From contig JAMFSJ010000026.1 in the NCBI GenBank assembly GCA_026225255.1, positions 1 to 61,921 on the forward strand: 61,921 nucleotides of DNA. Reading direction: 5' to 3'. A model generated the notes under the pieces. It saw only the letters and a list, made by a program, of their open reading frames with translations. It was not told where the DNA came from and searched no databases. The stretch comes from Methylacidimicrobium fagopyrum. GTDB taxonomy: Bacteria; Verrucomicrobiota; Verrucomicrobiia; Limisphaerales; UBA11358. Numbering within the stretch: position 1 is the stretch's first letter; each line of letters starts with the position of its first letter. Shown in pieces: positions 8,547-17,159 of this stretch. The translations under genes were made by a program, and so were the position numbers.

Positions 8547-9398
8547 TTAACTTTCAAAATCCAAGCCAATATCCACCGCGCGGGCCGAATGCGTGATGGC
8601 GCCGACGGAGATAAAATCCACGCCCGTCTGGGCGATGCCGCGCACGGTTTTCAGATTCACGCCGCCGCTGGCTTCGGTTTGCGCGCGGCCCGCGATGATT
8701 TTTACCGCGGCGCGCAAGGTTTTCAAATCCATGTTATCGAGCAAAATGATGTCCGCGCCCGCGTCGGCGGCTTGCGCGACTTGTTCCAGCGTGTCCGCCT
8801 CGACTTCGACTTTCAGTTTTGGAAACTGTTTCCGCGCCCGCGTCACGGCGGCGGCGATGGCGTTCGGCTTTTCATTTCGCAACGCCGCGAGATGATTGTC
8901 CTTGATCAAAATCATGTCAAATAAACCGATGCGATGGTTCGTGCCGCCACCGCAGGCAACGGCGTATTTTTCAAACCGCCGCCAGCCCGGCGTGGTTTTG
9001 CGCGTGTCGAGAATTTTTGCTTTGGTGCCGTGAACCGCTTCGACAAATTGCGCCGTGGCCGTGGCGACGCCGGAAAGTCGTTGCAAAAAATTTAACGCCA
9101 CGCGTTCCGCACTCAGAATCGCGTGCGCCGGCCCGGAAATTTTCAGCAAAGTTTCACCGGATTTTGCGCGCGCGCCATCCGCCAATAGTTTTTCAATTTT
9201 GATTTTCGGCGATAATTCTCGGAAGGCGATTTCGGCGAATTGAATACCCGCGACGGCGAGCGGCTCGCGCGCACGCAGAAGGGCGACGGCGGTCAGATTT
9301 TTCGGCACCGTCGCCAGCGTGGTGGCATCGCCGCTGCCGAGGTCTTCGGCGAGCGCGGTTTGAACAGCAGCACGGATTTCAGCAGCGGATAAATTCAC
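8547..9398 (-). CDS. nadC: Nicotinate-nucleotide pyrophosphorylase (carboxylating)
   Basis: 283 residues, GTG start at 9398. It converts quinolinate and PRPP to nicotinate mononucleotide in de novo NAD synthesis. Motifs include LQRLSGVATATAQF, ILDTRKTTPGWRRFEKYAV, CGGGTNHRIGLFDMILIKDN, EVEADTLEQ and a late SVGAITHSARAVDIGLDF that ends the barrel. Length and order match the family exactly. It lies upstream of birA; no nadA or nadB is in the window. Confidence 0.96.
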   Translation of the reverse strand: MNLSAAEIRAAVQTALAEDLGSGDATTLATVPKNLTAVALLRAREPLAVAGIQFAEIAFRELSPKIKIEKLLADGARAKSGETLLKISGPAHAILSAERVALNFLQRLSGVATATAQFVEAVHGTKAKILDTRKTTPGWRRFEKYAVACGGGTNHRIGLFDMILIKDNHLAALRNEKPNAIAAAVTRARKQFPKLKVEVEADTLEQVAQAADAGADIILLDNMDLKTLRAAVKIIAGRAQTEASGGVNLKTVRGIAQTGVDFISVGAITHSARAVDIGLDFES

Positions 9399-9482
9399 GC
9401 CGACAAGATGCTGGCGAATTGAAAACGGGGAAAGGAAAAAGCTTGGGCAACGGGGTTGCGGGATGCGGGATCGGCGCGCCGG

Positions 9483-9827
9483 TTAAACTTGCAGCGCCAG
9501 AAATTCAGCGGAAAGCAGATCGAGATTTTGCGCGGCGTCCGTGTCCGCGCGAACGGCGATCGCTAGCAGCCAACCGTCGGGACGTTCGACGCAACGGACT
9601 TTTCCTTGTTCAAAAATCCAAGTGCTCCACTGCGGCGCCAGGTTCGTTTCGGAAAATTGCGGCTGAGCCTGCCCGAGTTGATGCAGCAGGTTGCCGATTT
9701 TTTCGGCGGGAAATTGTTCGTCCGTATTTTGGTAAACGCAAAGGCCGTCGGGCAAGCGGATGCCGGCGCCCAGCGTGCCCGGCGCGTTGACGCGAGCGGC
9801 GAGCCATTGTTGGAGAAAGTCGTTCAT
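9483..9827 (-). CDS. Small protein of unknown function downstream of a response regulator
   Basis: 114 residues (MNDFLQQWLAARVNAPGTLG...). The pattern of alternating hydrophobic strands ending DAAQNLDLLSAEFLAL suggests a compact alpha/beta protein, perhaps a Roadblock/LC7-like module, but no signature is clear. Its start overlaps the stop of the response-regulator gene by 4 nt, so a shared job is likely. No signal peptide or membrane segment is visible. Confidence 0.6.
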   Translation of the reverse strand: MNDFLQQWLAARVNAPGTLGAGIRLPDGLCVYQNTDEQFPAEKIGNLLHQLGQAQPQFSETNLAPQWSTWIFEQGKVRCVERPDGWLLAIAVRADTDAAQNLDLLSAEFLALQV

Positions 9828-10855
9828 GCGCTGGCGAGTTGATTTTCCGCACGCACGAAAACAAGGCGGTCGGCACGCGATTGCAGCACGGCGCGGCCAT
9901 CGCCAAGTTTTATTTCCAGCCGGTCAAAATTCCCAAACGGCAATTCGGCGGCGAGCGCGGCGGCCGATTGCGTGATGTTTTGCAACAACGCCAACCGCAG
10001 GATGAAGTCAGGGCATTGCCATTCGTAAAGCACTTCGCCCGCGCCGGAACAAATCAACGTCTCGGCGACCGTGACATTCGCAATCGTTTCCGTTGGCGAA
10101 GCCGTTTCGGCCGCGACGGGTTCGACGCCGTCCGCTTTTTTTTGCGCGATCTCGTCGGTCACGCGCGCGGCTTCCATGAGCAAAAATTCCCACGGGCCGT
10201 TGATCGTGCGTTGGGGCGGCGTCTCGAACGGTAATAGTTGAAAGGAACCGCCGGTGAACGAGAGCAATTTTTGCAACGCTTTTTCGCCCGAAAGTTTTTC
10301 AACCACGGCGTGAATAAGACTGCCGTCTTCGATGTAAATGCGCCCGGACGATTGTTGGTTCGTGATCTCCAGGATGCAAGAATTGCGACCCAGACATTCC
10401 ATTTGGATAACGTCTTGCAAGCCGACCTTGCGGAGCATTCCTTGAAAACCTTCGCGTGGTCGCCACGTCATTAATTCGTCCAGCATGACGAAAACGGAGC
10501 GCAAGCCGTCGGACGAACGCGGTTTTTCGATAAATAATTCCGCGCCGTTCCCGAGGCAGAGGGAACGTCGCTCCTCGGTGGCCAAGCCGGTGAGCATCAC
10601 TTTTTTCAGGTCGGGATGACGCCGCGTGAGAAGGCGGAGAAATTGCACGCCATCGAGCACCGGCATATTGGCATCTACGACGGCGAGGTCCATTTTTTGA
10701 ACCTTCAAAATTTCCAACGCCTGATCCGCCGATTGGGCGCGATAGACTTGCCAGCGTCCGTGACTCCACGCCGAAAAAAGTTCGCCGATGGTATCGAGGA
10801 AGACGTTGTCATCGTCCACGAACAAGATCTGGTTGGTTTTTTGCGTGTCGTTCAC
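9824..10855 (-). CDS. Response regulator with DUF4388 (PATAN-type) domain
   Basis: 343 residues. The receiver domain spans about 10-125: acidic pocket FVDDDN, phosphorylation site Asp61 in VVDANMPVLDG, Thr/Ser at MLTGLA, and Lys111 in IEKP. Residues 138-235 (LRKVGLQDVIQMECLGRNSCILEI..GRIYIEDGSLIHAV..GEKALQKLLSFTGGSF) match the DUF4388/PATAN module known from gliding and phototaxis regulators such as PatA. The C-terminal part is variable. It overlaps the HEAT gene upstream and the small unknown gene downstream by 4 nt each, so the three form a tight unit. No cognate kinase is adjacent. Confidence 0.88.
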   Translation of the reverse strand: MNDTQKTNQILFVDDDNVFLDTIGELFSAWSHGRWQVYRAQSADQALEILKVQKMDLAVVDANMPVLDGVQFLRLLTRRHPDLKKVMLTGLATEERRSLCLGNGAELFIEKPRSSDGLRSVFVMLDELMTWRPREGFQGMLRKVGLQDVIQMECLGRNSCILEITNQQSSGRIYIEDGSLIHAVVEKLSGEKALQKLLSFTGGSFQLLPFETPPQRTINGPWEFLLMEAARVTDEIAQKKADGVEPVAAETASPTETIANVTVAETLICSGAGEVLYEWQCPDFILRLALLQNITQSAAALAAELPFGNFDRLEIKLGDGRAVLQSRADRLVFVRAENQLASA

Positions 10856-12255
10856 AATTTTAAGGCCACGAGGGCCGCTTGCGCCGCGAGTTGGACGAAA
10901 CGGTCTTCGTCATGAACCGCCGCCGCGAGAATCGGCTGCGCGCTTTTTTCGCGCAAACGGCCGAACGCATTCGCCGCCGCCAAGCGCAAATCGCGATCGA
11001 AATCGAATAATAAATCCGCGAGAATGGAAAATGCCGGATGCTCGGCCACCACGGTTTCCACCATTTCTGAAACCGCGGCGGTTTCGTGGCCGACGCTGTC
11101 GGGCGCGATGCCGAGTTGCTCAAATAATTTTACGGCACTGTGTTTGACCCAATAATCATTATGGTCGAGCGCGGCTTTGAGCTGCGGCAAAAGCTGTTGG
11201 ATGGACGCGTCCTTTTCCCATTTACGATCAATCCGCCGGAGCGAAGCCGTCGCCGCCGTGCGCAAAACACTTTCTGAATCAAACAACAGCGGCACCAAAA
11301 ATTGAATCGCGCGCCGGTCGCCAATTTTTCCCAAACTCGAAATCGCGCTTTCGCGCACGTCGCGGTCGGAGTCGTTTAACATGCCGCACAAGCCGTCCAC
11401 CGCCGCCGCTTCATCGAGGGTGCCGAGGGCTTTGACGGTGATATTGCGCACTTCCCACGAGGGATCTTTCAGCGCGGGCAACAGCGATGGCACCGCGCGT
11501 TTACCGCCGCAACGGACGACGGCCTCAATCGCCGCCACGCGCACGGTGGCGTTGCCGTCTTTGAGCAAACGTTCAACGCCTTCGAACGTCGTCGGATCCG
11601 CGAGTCGTTCCAAAATTCCCAACGCAACGGTGCGCAAGGCGGGATCACTTTTTCTGAGCGCTTCCAACATGAGCGTCGGCACGCGCGGATCGTGGATTTC
11701 GCCCAAGGCTTTGACGGCGGCGATTTGCTTTTCCGGCGGGCCGCTGCGCATCAATTCCAACAAGGGTCCGACCGCCTTGGCGCCGAGGGCGGCGAGTTGA
11801 GTTAAATTTCCCGAAGCGAGAATTTGTTGCACGCGCTGCGCCTCATCCAGCGGCTTCCAACCGAGCCGTTCCAAACTGCGCGCCGCCGCCGCGCGGACGA
11901 CGGGGTCGGCATCGCGCAATAAAGCAGTCAACGCCGTCACCGTTTGCTTATCGCCGCGACGGCCTAAGATGTCCACGGCCAGCGTGCGCACCGACGACGC
12001 CGGATCGCGCAACCGTTGCAGTAACGGCTCCATCACGCGCGGATCGGGAATTTTTCCCAAAGCCACGAGTGCGGCACAGCGGACTTCCGGTTCTTTATCC
12101 TTCAGGGCAAACAGCAACGGCTCGAGCGAATCCGACGAAACAGATTCCGCGAGTTTTGCAATTACTGCCAGCCGCGCCGACGGACTGCTTGCCCGGAGCT
12201 GCTGGTATGTCCACCACAAAATCATTGTATGTGCGACAGTCGCAGCGATTTCCAC
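10852..12255 (-). CDS. HEAT-repeat (PBS lyase HEAT-like) protein
   Basis: 467 residues made almost wholly of 30-residue helical repeats with the D..VR..A...L....D pattern (for example EPEVRCAALVALGKIPDPRV, then SSVRTLAVDILGRRGD, DPVVRAAAARSLERLG, DRDVRESAISSLGKIGDRR). Such solenoids bind other proteins. The start could be ATG 12255 or ATG 12225. There is no signal peptide. The 4-nt overlap with the response regulator and the nearby pilus-like operon on the other strand suggest a signalling or motility scaffold, which is an inference only. Confidence 0.85.
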   Translation of the reverse strand: MEIAATVAHTMILWWTYQQLRASSPSARLAVIAKLAESVSSDSLEPLLFALKDKEPEVRCAALVALGKIPDPRVMEPLLQRLRDPASSVRTLAVDILGRRGDKQTVTALTALLRDADPVVRAAAARSLERLGWKPLDEAQRVQQILASGNLTQLAALGAKAVGPLLELMRSGPPEKQIAAVKALGEIHDPRVPTLMLEALRKSDPALRTVALGILERLADPTTFEGVERLLKDGNATVRVAAIEAVVRCGGKRAVPSLLPALKDPSWEVRNITVKALGTLDEAAAVDGLCGMLNDSDRDVRESAISSLGKIGDRRAIQFLVPLLFDSESVLRTAATASLRRIDRKWEKDASIQQLLPQLKAALDHNDYWVKHSAVKLFEQLGIAPDSVGHETAAVSEMVETVVAEHPAFSILADLLFDFDRDLRLAAANAFGRLREKSAQPILAAAVHDEDRFVQLAAQAALVALKL

Positions 12256-12480
12256 GCCAACCTTCTAAAAAATCCAGCGGAACGGAACGTGCAATGTGAA
12301 AAACCAAAATTCGCTAGGAAATTAAACGCCCAGACGCCCAGGAACGAAGGTGCCAAGCGAAAACGTGCTCCGAGCGCGGACAGCTTTGTCTGCGAGTTGG
12401 ACAATGCCAAAATGAACGCCCGTGAGCGGCCTCATCTGCCAGTCGGTGGCGACCTCTTGATTTTCCCGGCGGACGGCAGA

Positions 12481-12536
12481 AAATAATTCAAAGGATTTCG
12501 CGGCAGCATTTGTCAGAGATTTAAAAGAAGCAACCG
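12481..12536 (+). promoter_or_regulatory. Leader/putative promoter, copy 1, in front of the mini-pilin gene
   Basis: This 56-nt block aligns without gaps to 12883-12938, with an ATG at exactly the same offset in both. The first 37 positions are almost identical (AAATAATTCAAAGGATT, then CGCGGC and TGTCAGA) while the last 19 differ more. That pattern fits a shared promoter, for example -35 near AAAGGAT and -10 near TGTCAGA about 17 nt apart, as expected if both are read by the same ECF sigma factor. The box positions are inferred. Confidence 0.55.
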
Positions 12537-12671
12537 ATGAAACCGCAAAACTGGGGATTGTCCTTGATTGAACTTTTATGTGTCGTCGCCATCATTTCGA
12601 TTTTGGTGGCGATTTATTTGGGCGTGATCGCCAAGGCGTTGGGGCACGTTAAAAAAGTTCTTGGTAATTGA
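12537..12671 (+). CDS. Mini pseudopilin-like peptide (44 aa)
   Basis: It reads M-K-P-Q-N-W-G then LSLIELLCVVAIISILVAIY, ending GHVKKVLGN. This is a textbook prepilin N-terminus: short basic leader, Gly at -1 of a prepilin-peptidase site, Glu at +5, then a 20-residue hydrophobic helix. The protein stops about 15 residues after the helix, with no globular domain. It is too short for most gene callers. It may be a real minor subunit or a truncated pseudopilin. Its leader sequence is shared with the ECF sigma gene 400 bp downstream. Confidence 0.6.
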   Translation: MKPQNWGLSLIELLCVVAIISILVAIYLGVIAKALGHVKKVLGN

Positions 12672-12882
12672 GGTTGCTCGTTTATTAAATCAGATACAAA
12701 GTCGATGAAACCGCGAAACTTACCAGATACGCGAACAGAAAACCCACAGTGGGGATTCTTTAATATTTCCTTTCGCTTAATTTGCGTCCTTCGCGGTTAA
12801 AATTTCCTGGCCATGAACACCTTCGCCTTTCCCAATTTGCAAGGCGGCGGTGTCATCACGATTTCCCCGTCGCAGGGCGAAA

Positions 12883-12938
12883 AAATAATTCAAAGGATTA
12901 CGCGGCCACATCTGTCAGATGAATTAAACAAACACCGC
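12883..12938 (+). promoter_or_regulatory. Leader/putative promoter, copy 2, in front of the ECF sigma gene
   Basis: Near-duplicate of 12481-12536 (see that entry), ending just before ATG 12939. The longer sigma reading frame that starts at 12813 would translate this block, but its conservation as a leader elsewhere argues that it is non-coding here. It is a candidate for autoregulation by the sigma factor. A gene-desert-style word (CTTCGCGGTTAAAATTTC) lies upstream at about 12791-12808. Confidence 0.55.
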
Positions 12939-13487
12939 ATGGGCGACGCAGATTATGATTTGGTCTTGCAAAGCCAGAATGGCAACCCGGCGGCTTTTGA
13001 GCTGCTGATTCGCAGCCATCAACGCATGATTCATTCACTGACATTTCGGATGACCGGCTCGCTGGCGGACGCGGAAGATCTCGCGCAAGAAACCTTCATT
13101 CGCGCCTACGAACAGATCGGTTCGTTTCGCGGCACCGCGAAATTTTCCACCTGGCTCTATCGCATCGCGTTCAATACTTGCTTGAACTGGCGTCAAAGCG
13201 AGGCGCGCCGTTTTCAATTACACGTGGCCGCAGGCGAAGAACTTTCCGCCACGCACGGCACCGGCGAAATGGCGTCGCCGGAAACTCAGGCGAATCAATC
13301 CGTGCAAGCCGCGCTGTTAAAATTACCGGCCAAACAACGGGCCGCCATCGTGCTGACGATTTACGACGGATTGAACCACGCCGAAGCCGCACAAATTTTG
13401 GGTTGTTCGGAAACCACCGTTTCGTGGCGCGTGTTCGCGGCGAAACGGAAATTAAAATGTTGGCTGGAAAGGAACCCCGAGCCATGA
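12939..13487 (+). CDS. ECF-type RNA polymerase sigma factor
   Basis: 182 residues from ATG 12939 (MGDADYDLV). A start at 12813 would add 42 residues of repeat-like sequence. Region 2 is AFELLIRSHQRMIHSLTFR with DAEDLAQETFIRAY (core binding and -10 recognition); region 4 is LPAKQRAAIVLTIYDGLNHA with AAQILGCSETTVSWRVFAA (HTH, -35 recognition). The linker is short, as in ECF factors. The stop overlaps the next start by 4 nt (ATGA). Position at the head of a pilus-like operon suggests it controls that operon. Confidence 0.93.
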   Translation: MGDADYDLVLQSQNGNPAAFELLIRSHQRMIHSLTFRMTGSLADAEDLAQETFIRAYEQIGSFRGTAKFSTWLYRIAFNTCLNWRQSEARRFQLHVAAGEELSATHGTGEMASPETQANQSVQAALLKLPAKQRAAIVLTIYDGLNHAEAAQILGCSETTVSWRVFAAKRKLKCWLERNPEP

Positions 13488-13822
13488 ACGATTTGGAACT
13501 TGCCGCAAAATTAAAAAACGTTCCGGTGCCGGAACGTCCGGCGGAATATTGGGCCGATTTTCCCGCGCAAGTGCGGGTGAATTTGCGTCGTCGCGCCGTG
13601 ATCGCACCGGCGCGCCACGTGTGGTGGCCGCGCTTGATTTGGACGGGCGGTTTCGCAGCGGGAATTATTTTCGGTATCTGGCTCGCGCAAAGTCAGCCGG
13701 TCAAAATGGCCCTGAGACACGAACGTCAATTTCGGATGGAGCTGGCGCAATTTCCCAATCACTTGCGCGTGTTGATGCAGGATGAACACGGCCTGCACTA
13801 TCTCGTGGCGGAAAAAGAATAA
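13484..13822 (+). CDS. Small single-span membrane protein, possible anti-sigma factor
   Basis: 112 residues starting at ATG 13484, overlapping the sigma stop by 4 nt. There is an N-terminal cytoplasmic part of about 50 residues, one membrane helix near 52-68 (LIWTGGFAAGIIFGIWLA), and a C-terminal part of about 45 residues with QFPNHLRVLMQDEHGLHYL. Topology and position fit an anti-sigma factor, but there is no zinc (HxxxCxxC) motif or clear RsiW-like signature. It could also be a pilus assembly accessory. The ATPase gene follows 6 nt later. Confidence 0.65.
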   Translation: MNDLELAAKLKNVPVPERPAEYWADFPAQVRVNLRRRAVIAPARHVWWPRLIWTGGFAAGIIFGIWLAQSQPVKMALRHERQFRMELAQFPNHLRVLMQDEHGLHYLVAEKE

Positions 13823-13828
13823 ATTTTT

Positions 13829-14932
13829 ATGGCGTCTGAAATCATTCAAAAAAATCGCGTGGAAAAAGTTTCCGAAACGTCCGCGCCGGAGATTTTGGAG
13901 AATCTCATCCACCTCGCTGAACGCGCCGGGGCGAGCGATGTTCATCTGCAAATGCGCGGCAAATCCGCTGAAGTCGGCTTTCGTCTCGATGGCCTGATCG
14001 TGCCCGGCAGTGAATTGCCCGCTGAGATTGCCGAGCGCGTTTTTGGTCGCATCAAATTTCTCGCGCGCTTGAAAACGTATCAAGAATCGTTGCCGCAAGA
14101 TGGACGCATTTCCCACGACGAACTCAAATGTAAAAATGATCTTCGCGTCGCGACTTACCCGACCGTCACCGGCGAAAAAATTGTCCTGCGCCTGTTCAAT
14201 TCCACCACGGTCAAAGCGTTGAACGAATTGGAGTTTTCCCCAAGCGCCCACGCCGAGCTGGAGAAGTTTTTATTACAGACGAGTGGATTATTGTTGCTCA
14301 CCGGCCCGGCCGGCAGCGGCAAAACCACCACGATCTACGCGTGTTTGCGGCATCTCGCCGAACTCGGTGGACGCCACATCATCACCGTCGAAGATCCGGT
14401 CGAGCAAATCATTCCGGGCACGATGCAGACGGAAATCAACGAAGCGATCGGCCTGGATTTTGCCCGCGCCGCGCGGCATTTGCTCCGGCAGGATCCGCAA
14501 GTGCTCATCCTCGGCGAAATCCGCGACGACGCCACCGCGCAACTCGCCATCCGCGCCGGTCTCACGGGTCACCTCGTGATTTCCACGTTGCACGCCGGTT
14601 CCTGTCGGGGCGTGTTTGAACGACTCCTCGCGATGTCTCCCGACCGTTCCGCCGTCGCCAGCGCCACCGAACTCGTCTTGAACCAGCGGCTCATGCGCAA
14701 AGTCTGTTCCGCGTGCGCCGGGACGGGATGCGAAACGTGTCTGCAAACCGGTTATCAAGGCCGCGTGCCCTTGGTTGAATCGTTGCGGGTGGATGAAACT
14801 GTCCGTGAAAAAATTCGGCGCGGCGAATCCGCCACGCTCGCGCCCGCGCAAACTTTAGAAGTCGCCGCGCGTTCACTCGTGAACGCCGGGGTGACCAATG
14901 AAACGGAATTCAAACGGATTTTTGGCTTATGA
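13829..14932 (+). CDS. GspE/PilB-type secretion or pilus assembly ATPase
   Basis: 367 residues. Walker A GPAGSGKTTT is at about 159-168, the Asp box is near IITVEDPVEQ, Walker B is VLILGEIRDD, and the His box is GHLVISTLHA. A degenerate Cys motif CSACAGTGCETC near 292-303 matches the zinc-binding element of GspE and PilB but is shorter. The N-terminal N1E domain is missing, so the protein is shorter than the usual 500-570 residues, closer in size to PilT. It should power pseudopilin extrusion by the GspF proteins encoded next. The start of the next gene overlaps its stop (ATGA). Confidence 0.92.
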   Translation: MASEIIQKNRVEKVSETSAPEILENLIHLAERAGASDVHLQMRGKSAEVGFRLDGLIVPGSELPAEIAERVFGRIKFLARLKTYQESLPQDGRISHDELKCKNDLRVATYPTVTGEKIVLRLFNSTTVKALNELEFSPSAHAELEKFLLQTSGLLLLTGPAGSGKTTTIYACLRHLAELGGRHIITVEDPVEQIIPGTMQTEINEAIGLDFARAARHLLRQDPQVLILGEIRDDATAQLAIRAGLTGHLVISTLHAGSCRGVFERLLAMSPDRSAVASATELVLNQRLMRKVCSACAGTGCETCLQTGYQGRVPLVESLRVDETVREKIRRGESATLAPAQTLEVAARSLVNAGVTNETEFKRIFGL

Positions 14933-15927
14933 AATACGACGAATTTGCCTTTTTCAACCAGCAGCTCGCGGCGATGTTGCGCGACGGCATCCCGCTCGAA
15001 GGTGCCCTGCAACGGCTTTGCCAGGAAATGCGCCGCGGCCAGTTGCGCGACGAACTGCAAGCGCTCGAAGCCGACCTCGCCAACGGCACACCGATGACCG
15101 AAGCCCTGGCCGCGCGCCAACTGCCCGAGCTTTACAAACGTATGATCCTCGTGGGCGTGAAAAGCGGCGATCTCCCCGGTGCGCTGACGATGCTCGCAGA
15201 TTATTTTCAACGGCAAAGTAACGTCTGGACGCGACTGAAAGGTTTGATGGTTTATCCATTGATTGTTTTAATCGCAGCGTTTGGATTGTCGTGTTTTTTA
15301 TCTTACCTTTTGATTCACTTTATTTGGAATAGCCTGTCGTCGATCGTTGATTCCGCCAGCCCAATTGTTTCAACTGGATTGTGGATGTCGCCGGTCATTT
15401 TAGGCTTGGTGCTGGCAGCTTTTTTGATCGCAATTCTGCTTTCACCTGCGCGCCAAAAATTGCGCTGGCGATTACCAGCCTTTCATGAAGCGAGCCTTTC
15501 ACGCGTCGCGTCAGCGATGGGCTTGATGTTGAAAAATGGCGTCCGGCTTGACGATTCGCTGGCACTGATCGAGCAATTAGAAAAGGGAACAGACGCGGAA
15601 AAAGAGATCGTTCAATGGCGTCAGCGCCTGGCTTCGGGCCACGGAAAATTTTCCGAAATCGCCCCAACTAGCCGGACGTTTCCGTCGCTGTTCATTTGGA
15701 CCGTGGCGCAATCCGGCGAAGACTTAGCGCTCGGTTTTCAACGCGCGGCGGATTTGTATCAAGGCCGCGCCGTTTATCGCACAGAACTGCTGCTTTATTC
15801 AGCGTTGCCATGTTCTATCTTGATACTCTCTGCCATGATCGTGATGCAGATCCAACCTGTGTTCTCGGCTTTAATGCTGTTTATTGGAATGATGAGCGGC
15901 GACGGCGGAGGCGGAGGCAGGGAATGA
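14929..15927 (+). CDS. GspF/PilC-type inner-membrane platform protein, first copy
   Basis: 332 residues. The N-terminal cytoplasmic T2SF domain (FFNQQLAAMLRDGIPLEGAL, then MILVGVKSGDLPGALTMLADYF) is followed by membrane helices at about 105-130 and 155-178, a second cytoplasmic domain (MLKNGVRLDDSLALIEQL, TVAQSGEDLALGFQRAADLY) and a final helix. Family members anchor the ATPase and pull pilin subunits through the inner membrane. The C-terminus ends in a Gly-rich stretch, and the ATG of the second copy overlaps its stop. Confidence 0.9.
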   Translation: MKYDEFAFFNQQLAAMLRDGIPLEGALQRLCQEMRRGQLRDELQALEADLANGTPMTEALAARQLPELYKRMILVGVKSGDLPGALTMLADYFQRQSNVWTRLKGLMVYPLIVLIAAFGLSCFLSYLLIHFIWNSLSSIVDSASPIVSTGLWMSPVILGLVLAAFLIAILLSPARQKLRWRLPAFHEASLSRVASAMGLMLKNGVRLDDSLALIEQLEKGTDAEKEIVQWRQRLASGHGKFSEIAPTSRTFPSLFIWTVAQSGEDLALGFQRAADLYQGRAVYRTELLLYSALPCSILILSAMIVMQIQPVFSALMLFIGMMSGDGGGGGRE

Positions 15928-17159
15928 TCATGATCACGAAATTCACATTTTTGCCCGGTCTTGGAATGATCTCTAGCCATTCAAATCAGCCCTCGCAGTG
16001 GCTGGAAAACCTGCCGCAACTCTTGGCCATGTTGGCCTCATTCGCGCTTTGGATCGGCGGCATTACAGGTTGCATTTGTTTGATCCATTTTTTCTTCACC
16101 ATTCCGATGCGGCGGATGGAACGTGCCCGATTATTTCTCGATTTGCTGGAGGACGCGCTCAAGCGCGGCCAGTCCGTCGAAACCATGATTCTTTCTATCG
16201 CGCAAAGTCGCGAGCGGATGGTTGGCGTGCGGTTTCATTTGCTCGCGGCGGAGATTGAAGGGGGATTGAACTTTGGCGCCGCCTTGGAAAAAGTGCCGCG
16301 CTTTCTCCCACCACAAATTTCCGCAATGCTCCGCGCCGGTGAAAAATTGGGCGACTTAAAAAAAGTTCTACCGGCTTGCCATGAAATTTTACGTGACCAT
16401 CCGGCATCCGTCCGCAGTGCCGTGCATTATATGATTTTGTTCGTTTTAATTTTCTCGCCGGCGTTCATCACCGTCTCGATGCTGATCACGGTTTTTGTGA
16501 TTCCAAAATTCAAGGACGTGGCCGCAGGCATGGGGATTAGTTTATGGCCATTGACGGCCTTTGTTTTTGATCTGGCAAATTCGCACATCCTCATCGGCAT
16601 TGAGCTCAGCATGTCCTTGAGCATGGCTTTGATAGTGCTGTTTTACATCGGCGGCCCGCAGTTTGCGCGAATTTTTCAAGTGAACGGTTTCCCGATTACG
16701 GACTGGATTGCGTGGCGTATTCCGTGGAAACAAAAACGGTTGCAACGCACGTTTTCCGCCATGCTGGCGGTCCTGTTAGATGGCGGCGTGCCCGAAACCG
16801 ACGCGGTGCGGCTCGCGGGCGATGCCACCGCGAACGAGATTTGCCGCCAGCGAGCGGCGCGCGTGATCACGGGATTGGAACAGGGAACGAAATTAGATGA
16901 GGCGATTCGCGTTTTTGATAGCGCGGGCGAATTTCACTGGCGCTTGACCAACGCAGCGCAAGCACGCGGCGGATTTTTGCCAGCGTTGCGCGGCTGGCAC
17001 GAAACGCTCGATGCCAAAGCGTTTCAACAAGAAGAAGCTTCCGCGCACATCATCACCAGTGGCCTCGTGATTTTGAACGGCCTACTCGTCGCCCTCATTG
17101 CCATCGGCATGTTCGGCATGTTGATCGTGCTGCTGAACCGCATGGTTGATCTATCATGA
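15924..17159 (+). CDS. GspF/PilC-type inner-membrane platform protein, second copy
   Basis: 411 residues from ATG 15924, which overlaps the previous stop; a longer in-frame start at 15696 would lie inside the first copy. It has an extra N-terminal helix (LLAMLASFALWIGGITGCIC), then a T2SF domain (LLEDALKRGQSVETMIL.. MLRAGEKLGDLKKVLPACH), membrane helices, a second T2SF domain (FSAMLAVLLDGGVPETDAV) and a terminal helix. Two different GspF proteins in tandem suggest a heteromeric platform instead of the usual homodimer. Confidence 0.88.
   Translation: MIMITKFTFLPGLGMISSHSNQPSQWLENLPQLLAMLASFALWIGGITGCICLIHFFFTIPMRRMERARLFLDLLEDALKRGQSVETMILSIAQSRERMVGVRFHLLAAEIEGGLNFGAALEKVPRFLPPQISAMLRAGEKLGDLKKVLPACHEILRDHPASVRSAVHYMILFVLIFSPAFITVSMLITVFVIPKFKDVAAGMGISLWPLTAFVFDLANSHILIGIELSMSLSMALIVLFYIGGPQFARIFQVNGFPITDWIAWRIPWKQKRLQRTFSAMLAVLLDGGVPETDAVRLAGDATANEICRQRAARVITGLEQGTKLDEAIRVFDSAGEFHWRLTNAAQARGGFLPALRGWHETLDAKAFQQEEASAHIITSGLVILNGLLVALIAIGMFGMLIVLLNRMVDLS

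Noticed and set aside
12705..12800. 31-codon frame starting MKPRNLPDTR just before the sigma gene
   Set aside because: It copies the start of the mini-pilin gene (ATGAAACCGC) but has no hydrophobic helix and ends in a common repeat word; probably not translated.
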